Assembly: GCA_947579665.1 (NCBI GenBank)
Contig: OX388349.1
Location: 74,528,841-74,592,840, forward strand
Reading direction: 5' to 3'
Origin: Sympetrum striolatum
Taxonomy: Eukaryota; Arthropoda; Insecta; Odonata; Libellulidae
DNA length: 64,000 nucleotides
The position numbers and the translations under genes are program-made. Shown here one piece after another: positions 52,001-57,800 of the stretch. Each line of letters begins with the position of its first letter. Position 1 is the first letter of the stretch. The notes under the pieces are model-generated. The model saw only the letters and a list, made by a program, of their open reading frames with translations, was not told the DNA's origin and made no database searches.

Positions 52001-52286
52001 TATATTAAAAATGACAGACTCTTGATACTTGAGGCAGTAATTACTAAGAGAACATATTGGATTCAGTACAATGGAAAATGAAAAATATGCGCAAGACTGT
52101 TTCTAGCAATAAATAACGACAATGAAATTAGACTTAGATGAATCACATGCAGGGCCTTGCGTGAAAATACTAGAGCGGTAAGGGTAGTAATCCATCCCTC
52201 CGAGAATTGGAAAATAACTTACAGTTACGAATGTCCGATATGAAGACGGCGAGACCTCGCATGCCATCTCCGCGTACGGCCGGCAT
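16011..52286 (-). CDS. AP-2alpha: AP-2 complex subunit alpha (alpha-adaptin), full gene, 19 coding exons
   Basis: This encodes the large alpha subunit of the heterotetrameric AP-2 adaptor, which links clathrin to cargo and PtdIns(4,5)P2 at the plasma membrane in endocytosis. The start [20 protein letters not shown] is the conserved alpha-adaptin N-terminus. The protein has an alpha-solenoid trunk (about residues 1-620), including the lysine-rich phosphoinositide-binding stretch [10 protein letters not shown] (51-60). A low-complexity Ala/Ser/Thr/Gln hinge (about 625-740) contains DLLGL (675-679). A C-terminal ear (about 745-977) ends CDLLAEQF. Exons on the minus strand, 5' to 3': 52223-52286, 43710-43921, 43536-43624, 41218-41322, 39252-39483, 36096-36204, 34557-34707, 33384-33552, 33010-33147, 32246-32428, 31748-31879, 30429-30626, 29812-30003, 26116-26378, 25526-25655, 22233-22371, 20137-20281, 18503-18707, 16011-16088. 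They total 2934 nt, and the phase agrees at every junction. The 977-residue length is normal for the family. Confidence 0.97.
16589..16770 (+). mobile_element. tRNA-derived SINE, family A, copy 1 (AP-2 alpha intron 18)
   Basis: The tRNA-like head has an A-box-like GGCGAGGTGGTTAACG and a B-box GGGTTCGAATCC (about 16637-16648). The body continues ATTATTGAAATGGATGTAAT and then CATTAGAGAAGTTATTATTA near 16743. That last segment is the uninterrupted version of the site where the hairpin element landed in copy 2 (23709). No clear flanking target repeat was seen. Confidence 0.75.
17573..18345. mobile_element. DNA transposon family Y, copy 1 (degenerate)
   Basis: The element starts CAGTACAAGTCTGTTATAA directly after a TA dinucleotide, the target of Tc1/mariner/pogo elements. 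It includes phrases such as TTATAAGCGAG and GCAGGAGGCATATC, and shares most of its length with the copy at 37647-38333. No ORF is intact. The pogo-like assignment is an inference from the TA target and the GTTATAACGAG style of ends. The right limit is approximate. Confidence 0.6.
18503..18707 (-). CDS. AP-2alpha: AP-2 alpha exon 18 (residues 884-952), ear
   Basis: The exon encodes [20 protein letters not shown], then [20 protein letters not shown] and onward to [11 protein letters not shown] (platform subdomain). Its donor is GTAAGT. It ends in phase 0. Confidence 0.95.
20137..20281 (-). CDS. AP-2alpha: AP-2 alpha exon 17 (residues 836-884), ear
   Basis: The exon encodes [20 protein letters not shown] then [14 protein letters not shown] and [10 protein letters not shown]. 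The FFxRWK motif contributes to the platform subdomain that binds endocytic accessory-protein peptides in the family. Its donor is GTATGT. It ends in phase 2. Confidence 0.94.
20760..21392 (-). pseudogene. LINE reverse transcriptase C-terminal fragment (piece C)
   Basis: Two broken minus-strand frames lie in AP-2 alpha intron 16. The upstream one reads [18 protein letters not shown], matching the LVRPxLEYAxxxWDP motif of jockey/CR1-type reverse transcriptases. The downstream one reads [19 protein letters not shown], matching LGWxSLExRRxxxRLxxLYK near the C-terminus of such ORF2 proteins. The frame is lost between them. The downstream sequence at about 20750-20800 resembles a LINE 3' end. It is a dead fragment. 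Confidence 0.8.
21094..21124. repeat. Perfect 15-bp inverted repeat with a 1-nt spacer
   Basis: CATAGAGTAACTATA is followed by G and then the exact reverse complement. It lies where the LINE fragment at 20760-21392 loses its reading frame, so it may mark a fold-back duplication or a small insertion. Confidence 0.85.
21826..21885 (-). mobile_element. Fragment of DNA element Y, reverse orientation
   Basis: The sequence TGGAACTGTAGGGTTTTTAA and its flanks match the reverse complement of the Y right-end region near 38930-38970 (fragment only). Confidence 0.5.
22233..22371 (-). CDS. AP-2alpha: AP-2 alpha exon 16 (residues 790-836), ear
   Basis: The exon encodes [20 protein letters not shown], then [20 protein letters not shown] and CVEDYT. 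Its donor is GTAATA. It ends in phase 1. Confidence 0.93.
22587..23178 (+). mobile_element. DNA element family X, copy 1 (about 590 bp, non-autonomous)
   Basis: The copy begins ATTTACTCAAAAATAATGTA and ends with a TTATTTTTGAGTAAAT-type reverse complement near 23160-23175, so it is bounded by imperfect terminal inverted repeats. The interior aligns by eye with 38334-38882 in the same orientation. There is no coding capacity. The superfamily is uncertain. Confidence 0.6.
23208..23580 (-). mobile_element. DNA element family X, copy 2 (inverted, 3' truncated)
   Basis: The left end TACTCGAAAATAAGGCAC and interior phrases such as TTAGAATCGATTGCATG match the reverse complement of the X copy at 38334-38882. 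It lies head-to-head with copy 1 and is cut off where SINE-A copy 2 begins near 23592. Confidence 0.55.
23724..23931 (-). mobile_element. Hairpin retroposon-like element, copy 2 (208 bp, with tRNA-like core)
   Basis: The insertion sits in SINE-A copy 2 with a perfect 15-bp target duplication ATTAGAGAAGTTATT (23709-23723 and 23932-23946). SINE-A copy 1 shows the unduplicated site. On the minus strand it reads: the GGAAAGGGTTAAGGTGACTT module, then one arm of the inverted repeat (CCCAAGGAAAAACAGACTTG), then a tRNA-like core, then the complementary arm. Confidence 0.85.
23758..23827 (-). repeat. tRNA-like sequence inside hairpin copy 2
   Basis: On the minus strand there is a D-arm-like GCCTAGATGGTTAAGGC, an anticodon-arm-like CCTCCCGGTTAGAGG and a perfect T-arm CCGGGTGCGATTCCCGG. 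The ends do not pair as an acceptor stem, so it is tRNA-derived rather than a working tRNA gene. The A- and B-box-like parts could serve as an internal Pol III promoter. Confidence 0.65.
25526..25655 (-). CDS. AP-2alpha: AP-2 alpha exon 15 (residues 746-789), ear start
   Basis: The exon encodes [20 protein letters not shown], then [20 protein letters not shown] and PLQ. This is the first beta strands of the immunoglobulin-like part of the appendage. Its donor is GTATGT. It ends in phase 0. Confidence 0.94.
26116..26378 (-). CDS. AP-2alpha: AP-2 alpha exon 14 (residues 659-746), hinge
   Basis: This is a low-complexity Ser/Thr/Ala/Gln hinge with [10 protein letters not shown] near 674-683 and [10 protein letters not shown] near 700. 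It ends SYNPK followed by two bases of a lysine codon. The donor GTTTGT is chosen because it restores the conserved K-F-I-C-K-N-N ear start in exon 15. The alternative donor (GTACAT, three bases downstream) breaks frame. Confidence 0.9.
27793..27977 (+). mobile_element. tRNA-derived SINE, family A-like, copy 3
   Basis: The tRNA-like head (GGCGTGGTTAGTGGTTGGCG, B-box AGGTTCGAATCCC near 27856) is followed by a body different from copies 1-2. The tail is AATAAATAAATAATTAAATA-type. A hairpin element is inserted in the tail directly downstream. It lies in AP-2 alpha intron 13. Confidence 0.7.
27992..28129 (+). mobile_element. Hairpin retroposon-like element, copy 3 (138 bp)
   Basis: The copy begins GGAAAGGGTTAAGGTGACTT, continues through GGGCGTGCACCCAG, and ends with the second arm TTTCAAGTCCGTTTTTCCTT plus GGG. 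The first arm lies near 28040-28062. The loop holds a GTAGTAGT-rich stretch in place of the tRNA-like core of copy 2. It is flanked by a 14-bp A/T repeat AATTAAATAAATRA (27978-27991 and 28130-28143, one mismatch). Confidence 0.78.
28582..28621. repeat. Near-perfect hairpin in AP-2 alpha intron 13
   Basis: TTTATCGG, one base, then ATGGGG pairs with CCCCAT, one base, CCGATAAA across a short loop containing ACTAGTT. It may be a MITE end or a structured RNA element. Nothing nearby identifies it. Confidence 0.6.
29812..30003 (-). CDS. AP-2alpha: AP-2 alpha exon 13 (residues 595-658), end of trunk and hinge start
   Basis: The exon encodes [20 protein letters not shown], then [14 protein letters not shown], and moves into an Ala/Gly/Pro/Gln-rich hinge ending GRGSPQ. 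Its donor is GTATTG. It ends in phase 0. Confidence 0.95.
30429..30626 (-). CDS. AP-2alpha: AP-2 alpha exon 12 (residues 529-594)
   Basis: The exon encodes [20 protein letters not shown] through [20 protein letters not shown] and [13 protein letters not shown], near the end of the trunk. Its donor is GTAATT. It ends in phase 0. Confidence 0.95.
31294..31370. mobile_element. Tiny Tc1/mariner-type MITE, 77 bp, almost entirely palindromic
   Basis: The ends CAGTCCTGGCCAAAATTAAC and their reverse complement (one mismatch over about 28 bp) are bounded by TA at 31292-31293 and 31371-31372. Only about 20 bp separates the arms. The CTCCTGGCCAAAATTAA-type end is characteristic of Tc1-like elements. 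It lies in AP-2 alpha intron 11. Confidence 0.85.
31748..31879 (-). CDS. AP-2alpha: AP-2 alpha exon 11 (residues 485-528)
   Basis: The exon encodes [20 protein letters not shown] through [11 protein letters not shown] (trunk). Its donor is GTGAGT. It ends in phase 0. Confidence 0.95.
32246..32428 (-). CDS. AP-2alpha: AP-2 alpha exon 10 (residues 424-484)
   Basis: The exon encodes [20 protein letters not shown], then [20 protein letters not shown] and onward to AAKTVFE (trunk). Its donor is GTAATT. It ends in phase 0. Confidence 0.95.
33010..33147 (-). CDS. AP-2alpha: AP-2 alpha exon 9 (residues 378-423), followed by a GC donor
   Basis: The exon encodes [20 protein letters not shown] and ends [11 protein letters not shown]. 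The only donor that keeps frame with exon 10 and preserves the family sequence REEMVLKVAIL is GCAAGT (33004-33009 on the minus strand), giving a GC-AG intron of 581 bp. A nearby GT five bases downstream would break the frame. Confidence 0.93.
33384..33552 (-). CDS. AP-2alpha: AP-2 alpha exon 8 (residues 321-377)
   Basis: The exon encodes [20 protein letters not shown], then [13 protein letters not shown] and onward to VVILSMK (trunk). Its donor is GTGAGA. It ends in phase 0. Confidence 0.95.
34557..34707 (-). CDS. AP-2alpha: AP-2 alpha exon 7 (residues 271-321)
   Basis: The exon encodes [20 protein letters not shown], then [20 protein letters not shown] and [10 protein letters not shown] (trunk). 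Its donor is GTTAAA. It ends in phase 2. Confidence 0.94.
36096..36204 (-). CDS. AP-2alpha: AP-2 alpha exon 6 (residues 235-271)
   Basis: The exon encodes [20 protein letters not shown] then [16 protein letters not shown], a hallmark conserved stretch of alpha-adaptins. Its donor is GTAAGT. It ends in phase 1. Confidence 0.95.
36762..36895 (+). mobile_element. tRNA-derived SINE, family B, copy 2
   Basis: The head is tRNA-like, with a decayed B-box (GGGTTCTATTC near 36817). The body GCACTTTTAACAATGCAACT is shared with the copy at 3742. It lies in AP-2 alpha intron 5. The flanking AACATRAT repeats are too degenerate to fix the ends. Confidence 0.68.
37647..39044. mobile_element. DNA element family Y, copy 2, carrying a nested X element
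   Basis: The left end CAGCATAAGTCCTTCATAAC follows TA (37645-37646), and the right end is TTATAACAGACTTCTACTG. The reverse complement of the right end resembles the left end of copy 1 at 17573. The interior 37690-38333 matches 17610-18330. A roughly 550-bp X element (38334-38882) interrupts it. The right flank is AA, not TA, so that border is eroded. It lies in AP-2 alpha intron 5. Confidence 0.6.
38334..38882 (+). mobile_element. DNA element family X, copy 3, nested in Y
   Basis: The copy begins TTTACTCTAAAATAACGTGC and ends with TTATTTTCAAGTAAAT. The interior matches copies at 22587-23178 and (inverted) 23208-23580. There is no ORF. Confidence 0.6.
39252..39483 (-). CDS. AP-2alpha: AP-2 alpha exon 5 (residues 157-234)
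   Basis: The exon encodes [20 protein letters not shown] and continues to LAVSRLSR. It includes the highly conserved [20 protein letters not shown] trunk segment. Its donor is GTGTGT. It ends in phase 0. Confidence 0.95.
39753..40341. mobile_element. piggyBac-type MITE, 589 bp
   Basis: TTAA (39749-39752) is followed by CCCTCGAGTACTTGCG. The right end CGAGTACTCGAGGG is followed by TTAA (40342-40345). TTAA duplication with CCC...GGG terminal inverted repeats is diagnostic of piggyBac. There is no transposase. It lies in AP-2 alpha intron 4. Confidence 0.85.
41218..41322 (-). CDS. AP-2alpha: AP-2 alpha exon 4 (residues 122-157)
   Basis: The exon encodes [20 protein letters not shown] through IPKLLVSG (trunk). 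Its donor is GTTAGT. It ends in phase 2, and the first base of the next exon completes a glycine codon. Confidence 0.94.
41505..41640 (+). mobile_element. tRNA-derived SINE, family B, copy 3
   Basis: The head is tRNA-like, with B-box-like CAGGTTTGATTCTTG near 41560. The body is GGCATGTGCAAATTGACATC followed by a decayed TATTAACAGTATTACTATTA, related to the copies at 3742 and 36762. It lies in AP-2 alpha intron 3. Confidence 0.62.
43536..43624 (-). CDS. AP-2alpha: AP-2 alpha exon 3 (residues 93-122)
   Basis: The exon encodes [20 protein letters not shown] followed by QSIKNDLSS, a trunk helix pair. Its acceptor is GATAG and its donor GTAATG. It ends in phase 2. Confidence 0.94.
43710..43921 (-). 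CDS. AP-2alpha: AP-2 alpha exon 2 (residues 22-92)
   Basis: The exon encodes [20 protein letters not shown] through [10 protein letters not shown], the start of the trunk solenoid with the conserved basic patch KKKYVCK that contacts PtdIns(4,5)P2 in the family. It has a GTAAGT donor and ends in phase 0. Confidence 0.95.
46399..46423. repeat. (AT)n microsatellite
   Basis: An uninterrupted AT dinucleotide run of about 25 bp in AP-2 alpha intron 1. Confidence 0.9.
46860..47250. promoter_or_regulatory. GC/CpG-enriched patch in AP-2 alpha intron 1
   Basis: In an AT-rich 8.3-kb first intron this segment is clearly enriched in G+C and CpG (for example GCGCTGAGTGGTAACCGC and GACGCCCCCTCGGTC) and contains a CRE-like TGACGTAA-type site on one strand. 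It has no defensible exon. An intronic enhancer or alternative promoter is possible, but this is inference from composition only. Confidence 0.3.
49677..49995. mobile_element. Long-TIR MITE, 319 bp, TA target
   Basis: The left end is CAGGGTGTTTCAAAATG and the right end, reversed, is CAGAGTGTTTATTGG. The two outer ~90-100 bp are imperfect inverted repeats that share GATTACATTTAACTTGCAAT-like sequence. TA flanks both sides (49675-49676 and 49996-49997). There is no ORF. It is probably mariner-type and lies in AP-2 alpha intron 1. Confidence 0.75.
52223..52286 (-). CDS. AP-2alpha: AP-2 alpha exon 1 (residues 1-22)
   Basis: The start codon is CAT at 52284-52286 read on the minus strand, and the donor GTAAGT follows. 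The exon encodes [20 protein letters not shown] plus N and ends in phase 1. Intron 1 is about 8.3 kb, the longest in the gene, and is a typical place for regulatory elements. Confidence 0.94.
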
Positions 52287-52947
52287 CCTGCTGCCCCTTC
52301 AGACTGAGGGTGCAGCCACTCCAGCCAATCTTGAAAGATTTTAACAAATTTTTAAACAAATATGCTGATTAAAATCCTTTTACTAAAATAAAACTCCTAC
52401 ATACAACGAAAATCTTAAATTTTCTGCATGTAAAGGCAATTAACTGTACGCTTCCATTCAAGTGAATCAACGTATTCAATGAAAATCAATCTTGAGTACA
52501 CAATACACCCTTCTTACAATCAAAGGTTAATTTGAGAGAGCGCGTAGCCTAGATTACGAAGCGGCGGATGAGTGTAACCTTTACCACGGCGTTCGATGAA
52601 GAGCATATTATCAACAAATCTAATACCTAGGAGGTAAGTTCACTGGCCATTAATAATGCCGAATAATTTGCAGGGTTTACTAAGAACGACTGTCATTTGT
52701 TAACCTACCGCTGACGGAATTAATAAATGCTAGTTAGCTCATTTATATTAAAATACTGACCTGATTAGGCCGTCCTATTAATAATCTTTCTCATCTCCTA
52801 ATTAAATATTATTAACAGAGAAACGTTTGACAGAAAAGAAGGAGACTATGCTAGGAGTTGGTATTCATAGAAACTGTTACGGTCTCCCGAAAATTAAATA
52901 AGTAATGCAAAACAAAAGTATATGAGTAAATAAAACGACTGAATGAC

Positions 52948-53094
52948 TTACTCACTCAATGTTCGCAACTGCAGGAGGAGAATTTTGCGGAGGTTTTCAG
53001 GATGTTCTCTAAAAAGAGTTGCCAACACACGCTCTAGACCACCATTTGCAGAATAGACGATATCGTTCCACCCACCTACCAATGTCAACACCCT
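52948..53094 (-). CDS. Possible coding exon just upstream of AP-2 alpha, unidentified
   Basis: After a good acceptor (TTTCCTACAG) the minus strand is open for 48 codons, including VYSANGGLERVLATLFREHP and KILLLQLRTLSE, then TAA. Two strong donors overlap the end (GTGAGT at 52955 and GTAAGT at 52951). The piece could therefore be a terminal exon, or be spliced onward toward the AP-2 alpha first exon about 660 bp downstream. The composition is more GC-rich than the flanks, which supports coding. The family is not recognised and no upstream exon was found. Confidence 0.45.
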   Translation of the reverse strand, partial: RVLTLVGGWNDIVYSANGGLERVLATLFREHPENLRKILLLQLRTLSE

Positions 53095-53929
53095 CTGTAG
53101 GAAAGATTTTTAGGGCAAGGAAACACGTGAAGTCAAAAATTTGACTTGCACGCGCCATCACACATTTAAAATAATTCTCCGTGCAATTTTTGTCAGCATA
53201 CTTTTTAACAATCTATTACTTCTAACCTGTTATCAGCAATATGCCTGAAGTGTAACTTTGTCTATGGCTATGCGAGTTCTTTATTTCTTCTAGATACTCC
53301 CAATCCGTTTACCTTTATGGTGAATAAGTATCATATTTTATTACTTTTATATAATATATGTACACACTTTCTCGTTAGAATTCTGAGGAGTGATAGCAAT
53401 TCATCTATTAGATAATTTTTTAGGAGCGATCTGCTTCATAGAAGATTTTAGCCGGCTTCACTAGTCTTAACCACGAATGGTAGAAGAGGAGAAAATAGAA
53501 ATTTCCGTAATTAGTATTAATTTTCGACTTGAGATTTTGCATTCTTGCCGAAACTAAACTGAACAATACTAGAAAGCCAGACTACACAACAATTTTCTGC
53601 TGTGTAATTTAGTTTAACGTTGATATTTTTTCCGTCTAACCTTATGTTCTTTTAATAGTATTCCTAGAATGATCTCCATGTGCATTCTTTCCTTGTTATG
53701 TAACCCAAAATTTCTGTTGTTCGATTAATAATTTCGGTAAATTTCTAGATGGACTCTTCTAGAAATTTACCATAATTGGTAAACGTAGTTTTATCTTCAA
53801 TAGTGAAGGAGATATAGAATTTCTCCCAAACTGGACTCTTCTAGAAATTTACCATAATTTCTTATATATAATATAATTACCCTATATATATGTGTGTATA
53901 TATATATATATATTACGAGTAAAATGTAG
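53095..53929. other. Non-coding stretch with a hairpin and a duplicated 28-mer
   Basis: No gene was seen. GGTAAATTTCTAGA (53736-53749) pairs with TCTAGAAATTTACC (53758-53771) over an 8-nt loop. A 28-bp segment beginning TGGACTCTTCTAGAAATTTA occurs at 53750-53777 and again at 53832-53859. Confidence 0.7.
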
Positions 53930-54980
53930 CTTGCATACTGCAAGCAGATCGACAACATTAATTTCATGTCGGCATCATATCGGGACGGCCCTCAAAAGAA
54001 AAAAAAAAGGTATTGAAATTATTCTTAAAATTCGCTGCAATTTAATTGTCTGGCATCGAACCCGGGTCTTCCTGGTAAGCTTACTATGTAGCACAACAGA
54101 AAATCAACATCTCTTACTATGTGTGAAAATTCAAGCAGAAATATTGGCTACAACTGCCTCAAACGACGTCCTACTTTTCAATAATGTAAATGGCTCTCTG
54201 GATTCGAACCAAGGACGATCTAGGAAATCTAAAACATGTTTTTGAAATTTATCTATGTTCTCTATCTATATGCCTAATTTCAGGTTTTAATATTATTGGG
54301 AAGGGGTTCAAATTAATTCTTAAAAATCGCATAATTTACTGATTGTAGAGACGCCTGGTGTCGAACCCAGGAAATATTGGTAACTGTGAATGCACAGTAT
54401 GACTTATCAGAACTTCATCTTATTTCGTACAAAGTTTGAAGTCGATATCATGCCGGGAAGTAACTAAAACCTTTTTCAGTTATCTCCATAAGAAATGCAT
54501 TGATAAATGTAAATGGTGCCCTGGGATCGAACCAAGGACCATCAGCGAATATGTAAAATTTGATTATGAAATATATTTATAATCTCCAACTCCATGCCGA
54601 ATTTCAAGTTTTCATGCCATCGGGAAGGGTTCCAAAAAAATTCTTAAAAATCGCCACAATACATTTTAAACGGCCGATTTTTGCCTCGACCTAGCATCGA
54701 ACCCAGGATATTTTCCGCAAAACTCATTTATGTTTTTGATAGATCATGACCATATATAAAGGCTCCTAGATTTTCGACTCTCTACCTATCCCGGAAGTAT
54801 TTTTTAAAAATTCCCGAAAATCAAAGCAATGCATTTAAACGGGAAAAATCGGGACTTTGGGGCCCTCTGGAATCGAACCCATGACACTGAGGTGCAAAAT
54901 CGCAATTTTTCTGGCGGTTACACTCTATGGCCAATATGTCGTATAAATATCAAGTCAATGACGCTTGTGGTTTGGCCTGT
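53930..54980 (-). repeat. Tandem array of about six diverged ~160-bp units with tRNA B-box-like motifs
   Basis: Motifs of the form GGxxTCGAACCxxGG, which is the reverse complement of the tRNA B box GGTTCGAxxCC, occur at about 54052, 54200, 54357, 54523, 54693 and 54869. They are spaced 148, 157, 166, 170 and 176 bp apart. A second phrase, TCGGGAAGGG-like, recurs at about 53977, 54294, 54452, 54617 and 54789. A third, ATTCTTAAAAATCGC-like, recurs at about 54018, 54316, 54638 and 54808. The last unit also has an A-box-like TGGCCATAGAGTGTAACC on the minus strand. These are decayed tandem units, perhaps from a tRNA-derived SINE, and not tRNA genes. Confidence 0.7.
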
Positions 54981-55370
54981 GAGTTTGTATCCTCTCTATA
55001 TATATATATGAATATATATATGGATACATGAATGAATCCGGAGAAGCATCTATATATAATAGATAATAGGGGGATCATTTCCCTATCCAAATTTTTTAAA
55101 TTCCTTCTTATCTTTTCAATTTTTCTTCAACTTTAACGGTCTGACTCCCTATCTCCAATTTACCGTGCTACTGAATATACTTTCACATTTTTAATTTCCT
55201 CCGGATTGTATTTAAAATATTTTTCGGATGTTTTTCAAGTTCGGTAGAATTGTTATTTCTTCTCTCTGAGATCATACTGCAGTGTTGGTCTCGGTAACCA
55301 TTATTCTTACTTGGAAAAAATCTATGAATGAGTTTTGCTTTATTATACTCTAATAATGTGAATTATCCTC

Positions 55371-55405
<35 letters not shown>

Positions 55406-56689
55406 TTATTTTTAGTAAAACTTTTGTTTTCTTGTTATTATAGTTATCATTGTCCAGTTTCTTCAAATTTCTCGACCCTATGGCATTGCCTAATCCTTTA
55501 CTTCATGAGGTATTCAAAATTCATCATTTATCTCTACATTTCATGTAACATTCAAATGATTCACTGTGGTGATTTAAAATAATGAAACCTCACTTTTGCT
55601 ACATTCTAAAATATACTTCAACTTTTGAATGCAAATGCATGTTGATCATGGAAAATCTTCAAACTGATGGCGATGATCGCGATGATGCCGCATTCTCACT
55701 ATATTGTATACTATTCCAATACAATTATATTATAATAACTGTGAATAATTTTTATTAAAATATTACTGTTATATTATTACATGATATCATATAAATGAAA
55801 AGTTTTGTCTGTAAAATCTTCAATATGTTTAAATGAATGCAATGAAATGATAGTGAATGGGATTTCTATCTCTTACAATTAGATTAAATTGATAGAATGT
55901 ATAACAGTGTTCTTATTCTCTATTAATTTTTTACCAACTCTTATCAATCTTTACAAATTATTTTGATTTTTCCCCTTTCTCCTTTTTTCAGTATTCCTGT
56001 TATCCTCTTGAAAACTTTGAGATAAACTAGTTCATATTGAATGGAATATGCCTATTTGGAACTCCTTTCATTCATTCAGTTATCTTTCTTTTCCTATAAT
56101 TTGAATACATTTCAGGATATTATGACTTTATTGTTTATCATTACATCAGATGCCATTATTTGTCATTACTCTGTTCCAAATCTTTTCTTATTTTTATACA
56201 TTTGATCCATATTTATATATTTTTTGCATCCTTCTTTCTGCACATCCACCAACAACTAAAGCATATCTAGTTCAGTGTGGTCCCCATACTACATTGTACT
56301 CATTAAATCTCTTGAAAGAAACCAAAATTGATTCTTAAAACTGATGAAATTAGATATGTGAATGGCTTTTCCTCTGCTGAAACCCTTTCCTTTCTCAACT
56401 TGTCTATTTTACAAAATAGATAGCAAATTTAATCAATAATTAGCAGAGCAATCAATAGTCTGTGATTGTAGTATGTACTTTTTGTGGAAGATAGAAGAAG
56501 TTCGTAAGATTTCTTGATGGATTTATATTTGGTTTCAAGTTCAACATCATTTGTGGATTTGTACTGAAAATGAAAGTATTTAAGATGGGGTGAATAAGTT
56601 CAGATTTCTTCTGAAATCCAAGGCTTGTTAGAAGAAATTGTCTTAGCTTATTTGTGGTTAGAGGAAAAGCTACATTGAAAAATAATTAA
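54981..56689. other. AT-rich DNA with an (AT)n run, no gene seen
   Basis: It includes an AT dinucleotide run at 55375-55402 and other TATATA tracts near 55000-55025. No exon or bounded transposon could be supported. Confidence 0.5.
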
Positions 56690-57620
56690 AAATTATCATA
56701 GAATGCTTGAAATATTAAGTTGAATTCTTTTTGAGCATAAACATCCGACCAGGTTTCCTTACTTATTAGATTGATGAAGTAGGCAATATTGATGTCAGAA
56801 AACATTCTTAACTGTTGATATATTGGCAAAGATTTATGTTTGATGTGAAAAGAACAAAACAGGATAGTGGTCCGATATATATCTGAGGGAATAACTTGAG
56901 ATTTGAAGTAGGAAGTGTTTGAGTTCTGTTTGCATCCATAAATACATAAATTGCAGTTGAAGTCGCCAGCGAGTATTATTAGCAGGTTCAGTTCCCAGTT
57001 AAACACAAAATCAAGTAGAATGTTCAGGTTTTTTTATGAATAGCTGAACATCACCTTGAGGAGAGTGATAAACACAGATAAAAAAATATTCAGCATTAGA
57101 GACCCTAAAAGAGCAGAAGGCATACTCTTAAGTTTCTTTCCGATAGCAGGTTGTCCGGAATATTTGGTATAGGCGAGGAAACTAAACCATTTTGCAGGAA
57201 ATTGCAGTTTTTGAAAAACAAAGGATTTTGGGTTTAACATTATCTATGAGATCCTCGATTTCAAGAAGCTTGTTCTTTATGCACTGCACATTAAGAAGAA
57301 GTACAGATATTCCTGAGTCCTTACCAAGTCATGAGAATTTAGCTTTACTTATACCATGACTAGCCCTGGTAGTGATTCGTTTGGGGTTTCAGCAACAGAA
57401 GAATTTAGGATTAAAACAGGCAGGGAATTATCTGTTGCACTCTCAGAATTTTGAGATGTATTGCTGGCTGTTGAGTTCTCGCTGATACAGTCCGTATTAG
57501 AAACAAGGGAAGCACCACTTGGCATTGAATCAGTAGAGGCTTTGCTGTCAAAATTTTGGGGTGGATAAAAATTCCCCACTATTAACAGAGGGAAACCCGC
57601 TAAAAAGCCTGGCACCATTT
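56690..57620 (-). pseudogene. Broken LINE, endonuclease part (piece A)
   Basis: Read on the minus strand with frame changes, the segment gives LLLNVQCIKNKLLEIEDLID near 57300-57240. This corresponds to the N-terminal NxRSxxNKxxEL motif of the apurinic-type endonuclease of jockey/CR1-like LINEs. LLIILAGDFNCNL (near 56980) follows, matching the LxxGDFN endonuclease motif. Several frameshifts and stops make it dead. The Ser/Asn-rich frame at 57349-57618 is probably the linker before the endonuclease. No reverse transcriptase follows directly. Confidence 0.72.
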
Positions 57621-57650
57621 GAAGCAGATGTTCCAGCCAGATGGTATATG

Positions 57651-57674
57651 CCTAGGAGGAATATTCCTCCTAGG
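57651..57674. repeat. Perfect 24-bp palindrome
   Basis: CCTAGGAGGAAT is followed immediately by its exact reverse complement, at the upstream edge of LINE piece A. It could be a structured element or a rearrangement joint. Confidence 0.9.
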
Positions 57675-57800
57675 TTATGTGGGCAGCACATTAACTATCA
57701 TGCTTCCATATTTGTCTTTAATTTTACTACCTACCAACTGTTATGGATACCTTCCCAATTATTTCATGACGCTGGGTCAACATCATAGCCCCCCCCAATA

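Noticed and set aside
54052..54884. Functional tRNA genes at the B-box motifs
   Set aside because: Acceptor stems and most A boxes are missing, and the units are diverged copies of one repeat.
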